NCBI GenBank assembly: GCA_900765705.1
Contig: CAAFSR010000117.1
Location: 1-13,474 of the forward strand
Length of the DNA stretch: 13,474 nt
Source: an uncultured Faecalibacterium sp.
GTDB taxonomy: Bacteria; Bacillota; Clostridia; Oscillospirales; Ruminococcaceae
Direction: 5' to 3'
The notes under the pieces are model-generated. The model did not search any database, was not told the origin of the DNA, and worked only from the letters and a program-made list of their open reading frames with translations. The translations under genes were made by a program, and so were the position numbers. This document shows, in pieces, positions 1 through 6,864 of the stretch; the stretch's first letter is position 1; each line of letters begins with the position of its first letter.

Positions 1-530
1 AGGAAGTTCATCAGGCCCACAAGGCCGCGGTTGCCCCACACGGTATTCAGAAAGCTGATGGGGGTCTTGATCCAGCCCATGCTCAGCAGCACCGCGTTCA
101 CCGGGCCGTTGTCCGAGAACAGGGCGAAGAACAGCATTGCGAAGGCCGAGGCCATGATCAGGTTGGGCATATAGATGACCGTCTTGAAGAAGGTCTGTCC
201 CTTCAGCTTCAGCCGCAGGTCGGTGAACCATGCCGCCAGCAGCAGCGAGACAATGATCTGCGGGACAAAGCCGATGATCCACAGGATCAGCGTGTTGCTG
301 AAATACTTGGGCAGATCGGTCGCGAACAGGGTGATGTAGTTTTTCAGACCCACAAAATTGGGTCCGATGATCTTCAGGCCGCTGCGGTAATACTCAAAAA
401 AGCTGTAATAGATGGTGGATGCCAGAGGGATCAGCTGGAATACCGCGAAGATGATAAAGAACGGCGCAATGAAGATATAGCCCCATTTCGCGTAGCTGAT
501 CGACCCTTTCTTCTTTGTTTTCTCTCCCAT
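1..530 (-). CDS. Sugar ABC transporter permease, MalF/UgpA type (partial)
   Basis: This is the N-terminal 176 residues of a binding-protein-dependent sugar ABC transporter inner-membrane permease; the gene runs off the left edge. The start at 530 has a strong GGAGG 5-10 bases upstream on the minus strand. A short lysine-rich N-terminus (MGEKTKKKGS) leads into a first membrane helix (about residues 17-40, with the motif PFFIIFAVFQLIPL). The pattern SFFEYYRSGLKIIGPNFVGL then NYITLF is typical of the MalF/UgpA/LacF subfamily, and two more hydrophobic segments follow. The EAA loop that contacts the ATPase would lie beyond the window. It sits directly downstream of the solute-binding protein gene and should form the transporter with it; the second permease (MalG-like) is expected outside the window. 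The cellobiose phosphorylase next door suggests a cello-oligosaccharide substrate, which is inference. Confidence 0.93.
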   Translation of the reverse strand, partial: MGEKTKKKGSISYAKWGYIFIAPFFIIFAVFQLIPLASTIYYSFFEYYRSGLKIIGPNFVGLKNYITLFATDLPKYFSNTLILWIIGFVPQIIVSLLLAAWFTDLRLKLKGQTFFKTVIYMPNLIMASAFAMLFFALFSDNGPVNAVLLSMGWIKTPISFLNTVWGNRGLVGLMNF

Positions 531-565
531 GAGATCCTCCCTCCTGCCGGGTCACAGCAAAAAAC

Positions 566-601
566 CAAAGGGGCGGGCGAGATACGCCGCCCGCCCCTTT
601 G
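566..601 (-). terminator. Intercistronic hairpin, attenuator between binding protein and permease
   Basis: A perfect 14-bp GC-rich inverted repeat (566-579 with 588-601, 8-base loop) lies between the binding-protein stop and the permease start. Read on the minus strand it is followed by GG and then six T residues (559-564), so it has the form of an intrinsic terminator. Inside a transport operon this usually gives partial read-through and stabilises the upstream message, so that binding protein exceeds permease. That role is inferred. Confidence 0.75.
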
Positions 602-630
602 CTTCAATTTTCAGTTCGGGGTAAAACCAC

Positions 631-2073
631 TTATGCGGGCCAGACCACGTCGGTCAGCTCGGGGTACTTCTCCTTGATGGCGGTCTCGAAGTTTGCCTTG
701 GCGGCATCCTCCTTCACATTGCCGGTGAAGTAATCCTTGAAAGCGGTCTGGAAGCTCTCGTTCAGGCCCTGATCGTAGGGGCCGGCGTTGGACATATCGA
801 TCTTGGTTGCAGCCTCTGCAAACAAAGCGATGTGGTTCTGGCCGCCGAGGAAGTCGGACTTGAAATCGCTGGTAGCGATCTCATTCATAGCCTTCTCGTT
901 GTTGGTGTAGTCCTGCGTATCCATGGTGATCTGCTTCATGATGGCTTCATCGCAGGTCAGCTTCAGCATAACGTCCTTGATGGTCTCAAGGTTATCGCTG
1001 CCGGCTGCGCCGCAGATCCAGGTGCCGCCCCAGTAGTAGGGCTGAGGGCCTTCGCACACAGCGTAGTCGCCGTAGATGCCGTTGCCAACTTCTTCCTTGC
1101 CGCCCTCGGAGGTAGGAGTTGCCAGAGAGTTGCCCAGCAGGGTGAAGTTGATGCCCCAAGTGGAGTAGAAGAAGCCGAACACCTTACCGGTGGGGCCCTG
1201 ATCGGAAGCCCACTGGCTGTCCCACAGGCTGGACTTGTTGTTGTAGCCCTTGTCGGTGTATTCCTTGGTCTGGTCCACCCACTTCATCAGGTTGGGATCG
1301 ACGGTAACGGTAGTGCCGCTGACCCAAGGTGCGGACACGTTATTGGAGAAGGTGCGGTAAGCATCGTCAAAGCCGGACAGCATCTTATAGCCCTTGGCAG
1401 CAGCCTTTGCAGCTACATCGTTGAACTTATCCCAGTCGGACAGGCAGCTCTGCACCTCGGTGGGGTCATCGGTGCCCAGCACGTCCTTTGCAATGCTGCG
1501 GCGGTATGCAAACAGACCCGGGGTAGCCTGCCAAGTGGTGCCGCGCTGGCTGCCGTCCACAGAAACGATGTCCTTGGTGTACTGGTACTGGCCGGCCAGA
1601 TCGGAATCGGTCAGACCGATATCCTTCTTGACATCCAGAACATAGTCGGAGTCCACATACTTCAGAGCGTAGTCAGCCTCGATCAGGAAGATGTCGATCT
1701 TATCATCATCGGCAGCGGAGTCCTGGCTCAGCAGAGCCTCGTCCAGCTTGTTCTGGTAGTTGTTGTTCTCGTTGGCGTTGATGGTCCACTTCACGGTGGT
1801 GCCGTCCTTCAGGGTGGTGGTGGACTTGTCGGCCGCGATCTCCTTGACCTCGGGGTAGTAATCGTTGAAGCGGCTCTGGAATTCATCGTTCCAGCACCAG
1901 ATATTCAGCACCTTGCCCTCAGCGGGAGCGGCGGAAGCAGCTGCAGAAGATGCGGGAGCTGCAGAGGAAGCAGCAGTGCTGGTAGAGGAGCTGCCGCCGC
2001 AGGCTGCCAAAGCAGCACCGATCGTCACGACACCGGAAGCGAGCAGGAAATTACGACGAGAGATCTTTTTCAT
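631..2073 (-). CDS. Extracellular sugar-binding lipoprotein of an ABC transporter (family 1)
   Basis: A 480-residue solute-binding protein that captures a sugar outside the membrane and delivers it to the adjacent permease. The N-terminus MKKISRRNFLLAS has a basic head, a hydrophobic core and the lipobox LAAC with the lipid-carrying cysteine at residue 25. A Gly/Ser/Ala-rich linker follows to about residue 51, then a mature domain opening with LNIWCWNDEFQSRF, as in family 1 binding proteins. The length (about 455 mature residues) is normal for the family. The start has GGAGG nine bases upstream. The signal also contains a twin-arginine-like SRRNFLL. It lies between a LacI regulator gene and the permease gene on the same strand. 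A cellobiose or cellodextrin ligand is inferred from the neighbouring GH94 phosphorylase; the sequence alone does not prove it. Confidence 0.93.
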   Translation of the reverse strand: MKKISRRNFLLASGVVTIGAALAACGGSSSTSTAASSAAPASSAAASAAPAEGKVLNIWCWNDEFQSRFNDYYPEVKEIAADKSTTTLKDGTTVKWTINANENNNYQNKLDEALLSQDSAADDDKIDIFLIEADYALKYVDSDYVLDVKKDIGLTDSDLAGQYQYTKDIVSVDGSQRGTTWQATPGLFAYRRSIAKDVLGTDDPTEVQSCLSDWDKFNDVAAKAAAKGYKMLSGFDDAYRTFSNNVSAPWVSGTTVTVDPNLMKWVDQTKEYTDKGYNNKSSLWDSQWASDQGPTGKVFGFFYSTWGINFTLLGNSLATPTSEGGKEEVGNGIYGDYAVCEGPQPYYWGGTWICGAAGSDNLETIKDVMLKLTCDEAIMKQITMDTQDYTNNEKAMNEIATSDFKSDFLGGQNHIALFAEAATKIDMSNAGPYDQGLNESFQTAFKDYFTGNVKEDAAKANFETAIKEKYPELTDVVWPA

Positions 2074-2123
2074 AAGGGTAAACCTCCTTCATGGTTTTCC
2101 ATCAAATAAAAGTCATTCTCAAA

Positions 2124-2141
2124 AACTCCGCGCCGGGAGTT
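2124..2141 (-). terminator. Weak hairpin after the lacI-type gene
   Basis: AACTCC and GGAGTT (6 bp, 6-base loop) form a small hairpin 12 bases after the repressor stop. On the minus strand it is followed by TTTGAGAATG. It may be a weak terminator or attenuator between the regulator and the binding-protein gene. The stem is short and the T-run poor, so read-through is likely. No convincing separate promoter for the binding-protein gene was found in the 79-base gap. Confidence 0.35.
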
Positions 2142-2152
2142 GTGGGCCATTG

Positions 2153-3160
2153 TTAAAGGATGCGGACGGAGTCGCCGTCCAGCAGCTTGCCGGACACCCG
2201 GATCTGCTCCGGCACTGTCACACGCGGATGCTCGATCAGCTCGATCAGCTTATCCGCTGCCAGTTTGCCAAGAGCCTTGGTGTTCTGCTGGTAGGTGACC
2301 AGCGAGGGTTTGACCACCCGGGAGAGATAGATGCCATCGTATCCCATCACCGAGATATCTTCCGGGATGCTCAGGCCCGCTTCGGTCAGGGCGTTGTAGC
2401 CGCCCAGTGCGGAAAAGTCGTCTGGGAAGATGATGCAGGTGGGCCGCTGCGGCAATGCCAGCAGTGCCCGGGTCTCCTCTGCGCAGCGGTTCACGTCGTG
2501 GTACACGCCGCAGCGGACGTACTGCTCCGGCACCTTCAGCCCCAGCTCCTCGCAGGCCTGATAGAAGCCTGCCAGACGGTTTTCCGTAACGGCGGTCTTT
2601 TCGCCGTGGATAAAGGCGATGCGCCGGTGCCCACAGGCCCATGCCTGCTGTACCAGAGCCTTTACGCCCGCCACGTTATCCGAGAGGATCGCCATCCGGT
2701 TATTGAACACATGGTCGATGGTCACCACCGGCACATCGCCGTTGACCAGCTCCACCACCTGCGGATCGTAAAAGTTCACACAGGCGATCACCACGCCGTC
2801 CACACCCCGGTAGTGGCAATGCTCCAGATAGCTCATGGACCTGCCGCTGATGTTGTGGTTGATGAAGGTGATATCATAGCCGCGCTTTTCCGCTTCTACC
2901 TTGAAGCTGTCCAGCACTGCGGAGAAGTACTCGTGGGTCAGGCCGCTCTGTTTTTCATCGACGAACAGAACGCCCAAGTTGTAGGTGCGGTTGGTTTTCA
3001 GCGCCCGGGCTGCTGCGTTGGGCAGGTAGCCCATGCGGCGGGCCGCTGCGGAAATCCTTTCCCGCGTGGCCGGTGCAATGTCCGGCTGGCCGTTCAAAGC
3101 TTTGCTGACAGTTGCGACGGATACGCCGCACTCTTTTGCCAGATCCTTCAGAGACGGCAT
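2153..3160 (-). CDS. LacI/GalR-family transcriptional repressor
   Basis: A 335-residue cytoplasmic DNA-binding regulator. The N-terminal helix-turn-helix is SLKDLAKECGVSVATVSKAL (residues 3-22), followed by the hinge helix YLPNAAARALKT (45-56). A periplasmic-binding-protein-like effector domain then runs from about residue 60 (YNLGVLFVDEKQSGL) to the end, with the family landmarks GVDGVVIA, HRRIAFIHG, IIFPDDFSALG and ISVMGYDG. The frame stays open upstream to 3244, but the ATG at 3160 is chosen because it has GGAGG seven bases before it and yields the standard LacI N-terminus. The longer form would also cover the promoter and operator. It is first in the operon with the sugar-binding protein and permease, and divergent from the cellobiose phosphorylase gene. 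It probably represses both directions, with a cellobiose-related sugar as inducer (inference). Confidence 0.95.
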   Translation of the reverse strand: MPSLKDLAKECGVSVATVSKALNGQPDIAPATRERISAAARRMGYLPNAAARALKTNRTYNLGVLFVDEKQSGLTHEYFSAVLDSFKVEAEKRGYDITFINHNISGRSMSYLEHCHYRGVDGVVIACVNFYDPQVVELVNGDVPVVTIDHVFNNRMAILSDNVAGVKALVQQAWACGHRRIAFIHGEKTAVTENRLAGFYQACEELGLKVPEQYVRCGVYHDVNRCAEETRALLALPQRPTCIIFPDDFSALGGYNALTEAGLSIPEDISVMGYDGIYLSRVVKPSLVTYQQNTKALGKLAADKLIELIEHPRVTVPEQIRVSGKLLDGDSVRIL

Positions 3161-3210
3161 CTTGTAGCCTCCTTCCGATGAAAGGAGCTGCGGAATGTTT
3201 CTCGCAAGTT

Positions 3211-3226
3211 CCTTAATCGTTTTCGC
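3211..3226. promoter_or_regulatory. Putative LacI-family operator, repressor side
   Basis: CCTTAATCGTTTTCGC is repeated exactly at 3623-3638. Here it lies at about +1 to +20 of the minus-strand promoter and has a central CG, as LacI-family sites do. The flanks AAGTT (3206-3210) and AACTT (3227-3231) extend it into an imperfect palindrome centred on that CG. This suits autoregulation by steric block. Confidence 0.6.
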
Positions 3227-3232
3227 AACTTC

Positions 3233-3261
3233 AATATAGCGCATTCTGCACCAAAAATCAA
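3233..3261 (-). promoter_or_regulatory. Promoter of the lacI / binding protein / permease operon
   Basis: On the minus strand TTGATT (3256-3261) and TATATT (3233-3238) are separated by exactly 17 bases, a good vegetative sigma-factor promoter. Transcription would begin at about 3226, giving a leader of about 65 bases before the ATG at 3160. The operator-like 16-mer begins at the expected start site. Confidence 0.7.
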
Positions 3262-3563
3262 GCGCTAACGTAAAAGTTTTGGGTCGTTCGCTTCACTTTT
3301 GGCATTTTGTTCCAATACGACCTGTAAAATTTGTGCACCTCGATTCACTTTCGTTACATTTCGATTAAAACAGGAAAAATTTCGTTGCAGTTTCATTATG
3401 GTTTTCGGCGACAGGAGCCGTCTGTATATAGTACTTTTAAAATGGGGTTTTGCCTTTCTCGTTCGGCGCTCCGCCGGGGCACGCACTCCCAAAAAAAGTC
3501 GAAAACCGCCGTGACCGCGCAGAATATTTTTAAATTTCTTCCCGGATTTTTTGCAAAAAGCCC
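3262..3563. other. Gene-free, AT-rich spacer between divergent promoters
   Basis: About 300 bases without a credible gene; open frames here lack ribosome binding sites and protein-like composition. It is visibly richer in A and T than the flanking genes. It holds loosely repeated TTCGTT/TTCGAT words (3290-3390), the operator half-like CGATTAA at 3362-3368, and a 7-bp inverted repeat GCAAAAA/TTTTTGC that runs into the phosphorylase promoter. Further regulator sites are possible but none can be named. Confidence 0.5.
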
Positions 3564-3592
3564 TTGCATTTTTTTGCGGGATACGGTATGCT
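3564..3592 (+). promoter_or_regulatory. Promoter of the cellobiose phosphorylase gene
   Basis: TTGCAT (3564-3569), a 17-base spacer and TATGCT (3587-3592) form a good vegetative promoter. Transcription should start near 3599, giving a leader of about 90 bases. The operator-like repeat begins about 24 bases downstream of the start. Confidence 0.65.
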
Positions 3593-3622
3593 TAACGTGA
3601 TGAGATTGCTTCTTTCGCAGCG

Positions 3623-3638
3623 CCTTAATCGTTTTCGC
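3623..3638. promoter_or_regulatory. Putative LacI-family operator, phosphorylase side
   Basis: An exact copy of the 16-mer at 3211-3226, placed just downstream of the phosphorylase promoter, where a bound repressor would block elongation. The identical sequence in both divergent leaders is the main evidence that the adjacent LacI-type protein controls both. Outside the 16 bases the flanks differ, so this copy lacks the outer AAGTT/AACTT arms. Confidence 0.6.
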
Positions 3639-3689
3639 CCGTCGATGCACTGCCCACCCTACAAGGCGCAGTTTTAAGGAGGAAGCATT

Positions 3690-6125
3690 ATGAAGTTCGG
3701 ATATTTTGATGACCAGAATAAAGAATATGTCATCACCACCCCGCAGACGCCCCTGCCATGGATCAACTACCTTGGCAGCGAGGACTTCTTCAGTCTGGTC
3801 TCCAACACGGCGGGCGGTTACAGCTTTTATCGGGACGCCCGGATGCGCCGTCTGACCCGCTACCGCTACAACAACTCTCCGCTGGACATGGACGGCCACC
3901 GGATCTATATCAAGGACGGCGACACTGTGTGGAACCCGGGCTGGCAGCCCACCAAGACCCCGCTGGACAGCTACAGCTGCCGCCACGGTCTGGGCTACAC
4001 CATTCTGGAGGGCAAAAAGGACGGCGTGACCGCCCGGCAGGAGCTGTTCGTCCCCAAGGGCGATGCCTGTGAGCTGGACCGCGTGACGGTGTGCAACGGC
4101 GGCACTGCCGTAAAGGAGCTGGATCTGTTCAGCTATGTGGAGTTCTGCCTGTGGGACGCTGTGGACGACAGCTCCAACTTCCAGCGCAACTACTCCACCG
4201 GCGAAGTGGAGGTCGAGGGCAGCGTTATCTACCACAAGACCGAGTACCGCGAGCGCCGCAACCACTACGCCGTGTTCTGGGCAAACTGCCCGGTAGACAG
4301 CTTTGATACTACCCGGGATGCCTTCTGCGGCGTATACGGCGGCCCGGCAGACCCGCAGGCCGTCCGTGCCGGGCACTGCTCCGGCAGCATTGCCCACGGC
4401 TGGGCACCGGTGGGCGCTTTGCACATCCACCTGACCCTCGCCCCCGGCGAGAGCCGCAGCATCCTGTTCGGTCTGGGCTATATCGAGAACCCGCAGCAGG
4501 AAAAATTCATTGCGCCGGGCGTCATCAACAAGACCCGCGCCCATGCCATGATGGAGCGCTACGCCACGGATGCACAGGTCGATGCCGCACGCGCCGCCCT
4601 GCGCACCCACTGGGAGCAGCTGCTGTCCACCTACCATCTGGAATCCGGCGAGGAAAAGCTGAACCGCATGGTCAACATTTGGCATCAGTACCAGTGCATG
4701 GTCACCTTTAATATGAGCCGCTCCGCCAGCTACTACGAAAGCGGTACCGGGCGCGGCATGGGCTTCCGGGACAGCTGTCAGGACCTGCTGGGCTTTGTGC
4801 ACATCATCCCCTCCCGCGCCCGGGAGCGTATTCTGGATATCGCCGCCACCCAGTTTGAGGACGGCAGCGCCTACCACCAGTACCAGCCCCTGACCAAAAA
4901 GGGCAACCGGGATATCGGCACCGGTTTCAACGATGACCCGCTGTGGCTCATTGCCGGTACCGCCGCCTACCTGCGGGAGACCGGCGACTGGTCCATTCTG
5001 GAGGAGCAGGTACCCTTTGATAACGACGAGACCAAGGCACAGCCGCTGATGGAGCATCTGCGCCGCAGCTTCAACTTTACCTGCACCCATCTGGGCCCCC
5101 ACGGCCTGCCGCTCATCGGCCGCGCCGACTGGAACGACTGCCTGAACCTGAACTGCTTCTCCGAGCACCCGGGCGAGAGCTTCCAGATCACCGGTCCCAG
5201 CGAGGGGCCCGTGGCCGAAAGCGTTTTTATTGCCGGTATGTTCGTCAAGTACGGTCACGAATACGCCCAGCTGTGCGACCATTTGAATCTGACCGAGGAG
5301 GCCGCTGCCGCCCGCAAGCGCATTGATGCCGTGGAGCAGGCCACCCTGACCGCCGGTTGGGACGGCGCATGGTTCCGCCGTGCCTACGATGCTTTTGGAA
5401 AGCCCATCGGCAGCAAGGAGTGCACCGAGGGCCAGATCTTCATTGAGCCGCAGGGGATGTGCGTCATGGCCGGCATCGGCAAACAGAGCGGACAGGCCGC
5501 GCAGGCACTTGCAAGCGTGGAGGAGCGGCTGGACACCAAATACGGTGTGGTGCTGCTGCAGCCCGCCTACACCAGCTACCAGCTGAATCTGGGCGAGATC
5601 TCCAGCTATCCTCCGGGATACAAGGAGAACGCCGGTATCTTCTGCCACAACAACCCGTGGATCAGCTGCGCCGAGGCAACGCTTGGCCACGGCGACCGTG
5701 CCTTTGCGGTGTACCGCAAGACCTGCCCTGCCTACATTGAGGACATTTCCGAGATCCACCGCACCGAGCCCTACGTCTACAGCCAGATGGTGGCCGGTAA
5801 GGACGCCCCCACCTTCGGCGAGGCAAAAAACAGCTGGCTGACCGGCACGGCGGCATGGACCTTCTTTAACGTAAGCCAGTATATTCTGGGCATCCAGCCC
5901 ACCTTGGACGGCCTGCAGGTAGACCCCTGCATCCCCCACACCCTGTCCGGCTTCACCGTGACCCGCCGCTTCCGCGGTGCGGTGTACCACATCACGGTGG
6001 ACAACACCGCCGGGGTGCAGCACGGGGTCAAGGCGGTTACCGTGGACGGCAAGGCCATCTCCGGCAATGTACTGCCGCTGGCTGCCGCCGGTACTGAGGT
6101 AACGGTACAGGTAACTATGGGTTAA
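3690..6125 (+). CDS. cbpA: Cellobiose phosphorylase, glycoside hydrolase family 94
   Basis: An 811-residue cytoplasmic enzyme that splits cellobiose with phosphate into glucose 1-phosphate and glucose, saving ATP. Length and sequence match clostridial cellobiose phosphorylases from end to end: the N-terminus MKFGYFDDQNKEYVITTPQT, then a beta-sandwich (about 1-280), an (alpha/alpha)6 barrel (about 310-720) and a C-terminal jelly roll ending in TVQVTMG. The catalytic acid is probably D483 in DWND (480-483). R355 and D361 (in GRGMGFRD), W481, E636 and K645 fit, by motif and spacing, the sugar-binding residues of the Cellvibrio gilvus enzyme as I remember them. AAGGAGG lies seven bases before the start. 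It is divergent from the LacI/transporter operon, implying uptake of intact cellobiose followed by intracellular phosphorolysis. Cellobiose specificity rather than another GH94 activity rests on the close overall match. The symbol is a guess from common usage. Confidence 0.96.
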   Translation: MKFGYFDDQNKEYVITTPQTPLPWINYLGSEDFFSLVSNTAGGYSFYRDARMRRLTRYRYNNSPLDMDGHRIYIKDGDTVWNPGWQPTKTPLDSYSCRHGLGYTILEGKKDGVTARQELFVPKGDACELDRVTVCNGGTAVKELDLFSYVEFCLWDAVDDSSNFQRNYSTGEVEVEGSVIYHKTEYRERRNHYAVFWANCPVDSFDTTRDAFCGVYGGPADPQAVRAGHCSGSIAHGWAPVGALHIHLTLAPGESRSILFGLGYIENPQQEKFIAPGVINKTRAHAMMERYATDAQVDAARAALRTHWEQLLSTYHLESGEEKLNRMVNIWHQYQCMVTFNMSRSASYYESGTGRGMGFRDSCQDLLGFVHIIPSRARERILDIAATQFEDGSAYHQYQPLTKKGNRDIGTGFNDDPLWLIAGTAAYLRETGDWSILEEQVPFDNDETKAQPLMEHLRRSFNFTCTHLGPHGLPLIGRADWNDCLNLNCFSEHPGESFQITGPSEGPVAESVFIAGMFVKYGHEYAQLCDHLNLTEEAAAARKRIDAVEQATLTAGWDGAWFRRAYDAFGKPIGSKECTEGQIFIEPQGMCVMAGIGKQSGQAAQALASVEERLDTKYGVVLLQPAYTSYQLNLGEISSYPPGYKENAGIFCHNNPWISCAEATLGHGDRAFAVYRKTCPAYIEDISEIHRTEPYVYSQMVAGKDAPTFGEAKNSWLTGTAAWTFFNVSQYILGIQPTLDGLQVDPCIPHTLSGFTVTRRFRGAVYHITVDNTAGVQHGVKAVTVDGKAISGNVLPLAAAGTEVTVQVTMG

Positions 6126-6165
6126 ACCGACTTTCTCTGCTTTTTCATATTATTCTCCTTTCCAT

Positions 6166-6209
6166 AACCAACGCCGCCGCGCAGCACCCTTCACGGCGGC
6201 GTTGGTTTT
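6166..6209 (+). terminator. Intrinsic terminator of the phosphorylase gene
   Basis: A perfect 14-bp stem (6166-6179 with 6194-6207) with a 14-base loop ends in a short TTTT run. It lies about 40 bases after the phosphorylase stop. Confidence 0.8.
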
Positions 6210-6289
6210 ACAGCTTATATGATAGCACAACGATCAAAAATGCGCTCCGCGTTGCTCTGCGCATAGATAGCGGAATCGGTTTTTTATTC

Positions 6290-6330
6290 GGGATTCAGAA
6301 AAGCCTGCGGGCTTTTCTGAATCCCCTTTT
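6290..6330 (+). terminator. Perfect 16-bp hairpin with T-run inside the repeat element
   Basis: Positions 6290-6305 pair perfectly with 6310-6325 around a TGCG loop, followed by C and TTTT. It has terminator form on the plus strand and could back up the phosphorylase terminator. It may equally be only a structural part of the palindromic element. Confidence 0.5.
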
Positions 6331-6409
6331 CACTAGTGGGGTCGTAACGGTCAACTGCATTTGTAATTCAGGCCGCCCTTTAACCATTGCAGCCCCTCTC
6401 GTGAAAATA

Positions 6410-6443
6410 GCGTTTGGAGCACTCCGCAGAGTGCGACAAACGC
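6410..6443. repeat. Hairpin module GCGTTTGGAGC...GCGACAAACGC, copy 1
   Basis: The arms 6410-6424 and 6429-6443 pair over 15 positions, with a single two-by-two GA/GA mismatch and a four-base loop. The same arms, with the same GA/GA mismatch, enclose the element at 10811-10935. Confidence 0.65.
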
Positions 6444-6518
6444 GAAATAAGAATAATATTTCCTCTGAAGATGCGCAGAGCAACGCGGCGCGCATTCTAA
6501 ATCGTTCTCCCTCCCCTC

Positions 6519-6547
6519 TTGCATTTTTGAGAAAATGGGTGTAGAAT
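6519..6547 (+). promoter_or_regulatory. Promoter of the thiamine operon
   Basis: TTGCAT (6519-6524), a 17-base spacer and TAGAAT (6542-6547) form a good vegetative promoter. The expected start near 6554 is just upstream of the TPP aptamer, so the leader would begin with the riboswitch. Confidence 0.75.
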
Positions 6548-6564
6548 ACAGTCACAATCAAACA

Positions 6565-6650
6565 CAGGGGAGCTCGTGCAGCGGGCTGAGAGGAAGTATC
6601 GCAAGCTTCGACCCTTTTACCTGATGCGGATAATGCCGCCGTAGGAAGTC
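6565..6650 (+). promoter_or_regulatory. TPP riboswitch (THI element) aptamer
   Basis: The conserved TPP-binding core is complete: GGGGAGC (6567-6573), GGGCTGAGAGG (6583-6593), a short stem GGAAG/CTTC, CGACCC then ACCTGATGCGGATAATGCC (6618-6636), and CGTAGGAAG (6640-6648). Helices GCTC/GGGC and GCGG/CCGC close as expected. It is followed 21 bases later by a strong terminator, so bound TPP should stop transcription of the thiW-thiM-thiE(-thiC) operon. Confidence 0.97.
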
Positions 6651-6670
6651 ATACCCTTTATGATTTTTTG

Positions 6671-6705
6671 CAGGAGGAGCCGCGCCGGGCTCCTCCTGTT
6701 TTTTT
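6671..6705 (+). terminator. Riboswitch-controlled intrinsic terminator 1
   Basis: A perfect 11-bp stem (CAGGAGGAGCC 6671-6681 with 6688-6698), a six-base loop and seven T residues. Its place right after the TPP aptamer makes it the expression platform of the riboswitch. Confidence 0.93.
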
Positions 6706-6779
6706 GTGCCTCTGCGGAGGTTCCGCAGCCGGCTGAGGGGGAGCGCCCTGAGCCTTGGATGAATGCAGCGATGGGAAGC
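6706..6779 (+). promoter_or_regulatory. Possible diverged second TPP-like aptamer
   Basis: Immediately after terminator 1 the order of TPP-aptamer parts reappears in altered form: GTGCC (6706-6710), a hairpin CTGCGGA/TCCGCAG, GGCTGAG (6731-6737), a small GGG/CCC stem, then CTGAGCCTTGGATGAATGC (6748-6766) and AGCGATGGGAAG. This resembles CTGATCTGGATAATGCC and AGCGTAGGGAAG of the canonical core, with insertions and substitutions. No outer P1 helix is evident. It may be a decayed or retuned aptamer, or a chance likeness. Confidence 0.4.
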
Positions 6780-6864
6780 CGTGTTCCGGCGTGAGAGGAA
6801 ACCAGTAAGTTTCGACCGCACCTTCCGTACCTGTTCCCGCTTTATAGCGGGCACGGGCTGTTTT
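6771..6864 (+). promoter_or_regulatory. Second leader element with terminator-like hairpin (TPP-derived or HMP-PP type)
   Basis: GGGAAGCCG (6773-6781), a GCCG/CGGC helix, TGAGAGGAA (6792-6800), a GAAAC/GTTTC stem, TTCGACC (6811-6817) and ACCTG (6829-6833) repeat the 5' half of the upstream TPP aptamer in order. The 3' half (GATAATGCC) is replaced by a hairpin: CCTGT and CCCGCT (6830-6841) pair with AGCGGG and ACGGG (6846-6857), with one mismatch, followed by CTGTTTTG. An aptamer merging into its terminator recalls the HMP-PP (thiS motif) riboswitch class, but I cannot confirm the consensus from memory. Confidence 0.45.

Larger units (their letters stand above)
6229..6506. repeat. Palindromic element bounded by 36-base inverted repeats
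   Basis: The ends 6229-6264 and 6471-6506 are inverted repeats of 36 bases with four mismatches; the inner 26 bases differ at one position. Inside lie a 16-bp perfect hairpin (6290-6325), a 26-base module shared with the repeat near 10949, and a hairpin (6410-6443) whose arms recur at 10811-10935. No open frame of note is present. The nested structure fits a non-coding mobile palindromic element (MITE- or REP-like) or a long foldback RNA. It sits between the phosphorylase terminator and the thiamine promoter. Confidence 0.7.

Noticed and set aside
832..3181. Two plus-strand open frames over 400 codons across the binding protein and repressor genes
   Set aside because: Both are shadows of well-supported minus-strand genes, with low-complexity translation and no ribosome binding site.
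3161..3244. 28-residue N-terminal extension of the LacI-type regulator
   Set aside because: It covers the promoter and operator, lacks a good ribosome binding site, and would precede the standard LacI N-terminus; the ATG at 3160 has an ideal GGAGG.
3340..3400. Catabolite-response (CcpA cre) site in the divergent spacer
   Set aside because: Partial matches such as TGTAACGAAA lack the required spacing and palindromic second half.
3396..6023. Very long minus-strand open frame (875 codons) opposite the phosphorylase gene
   Set aside because: It is antisense to a clearly conserved GH94 gene, its composition is Gly/Ala/Val/His-rich as expected of a shadow frame in GC-rich DNA, and no family is recognisable.
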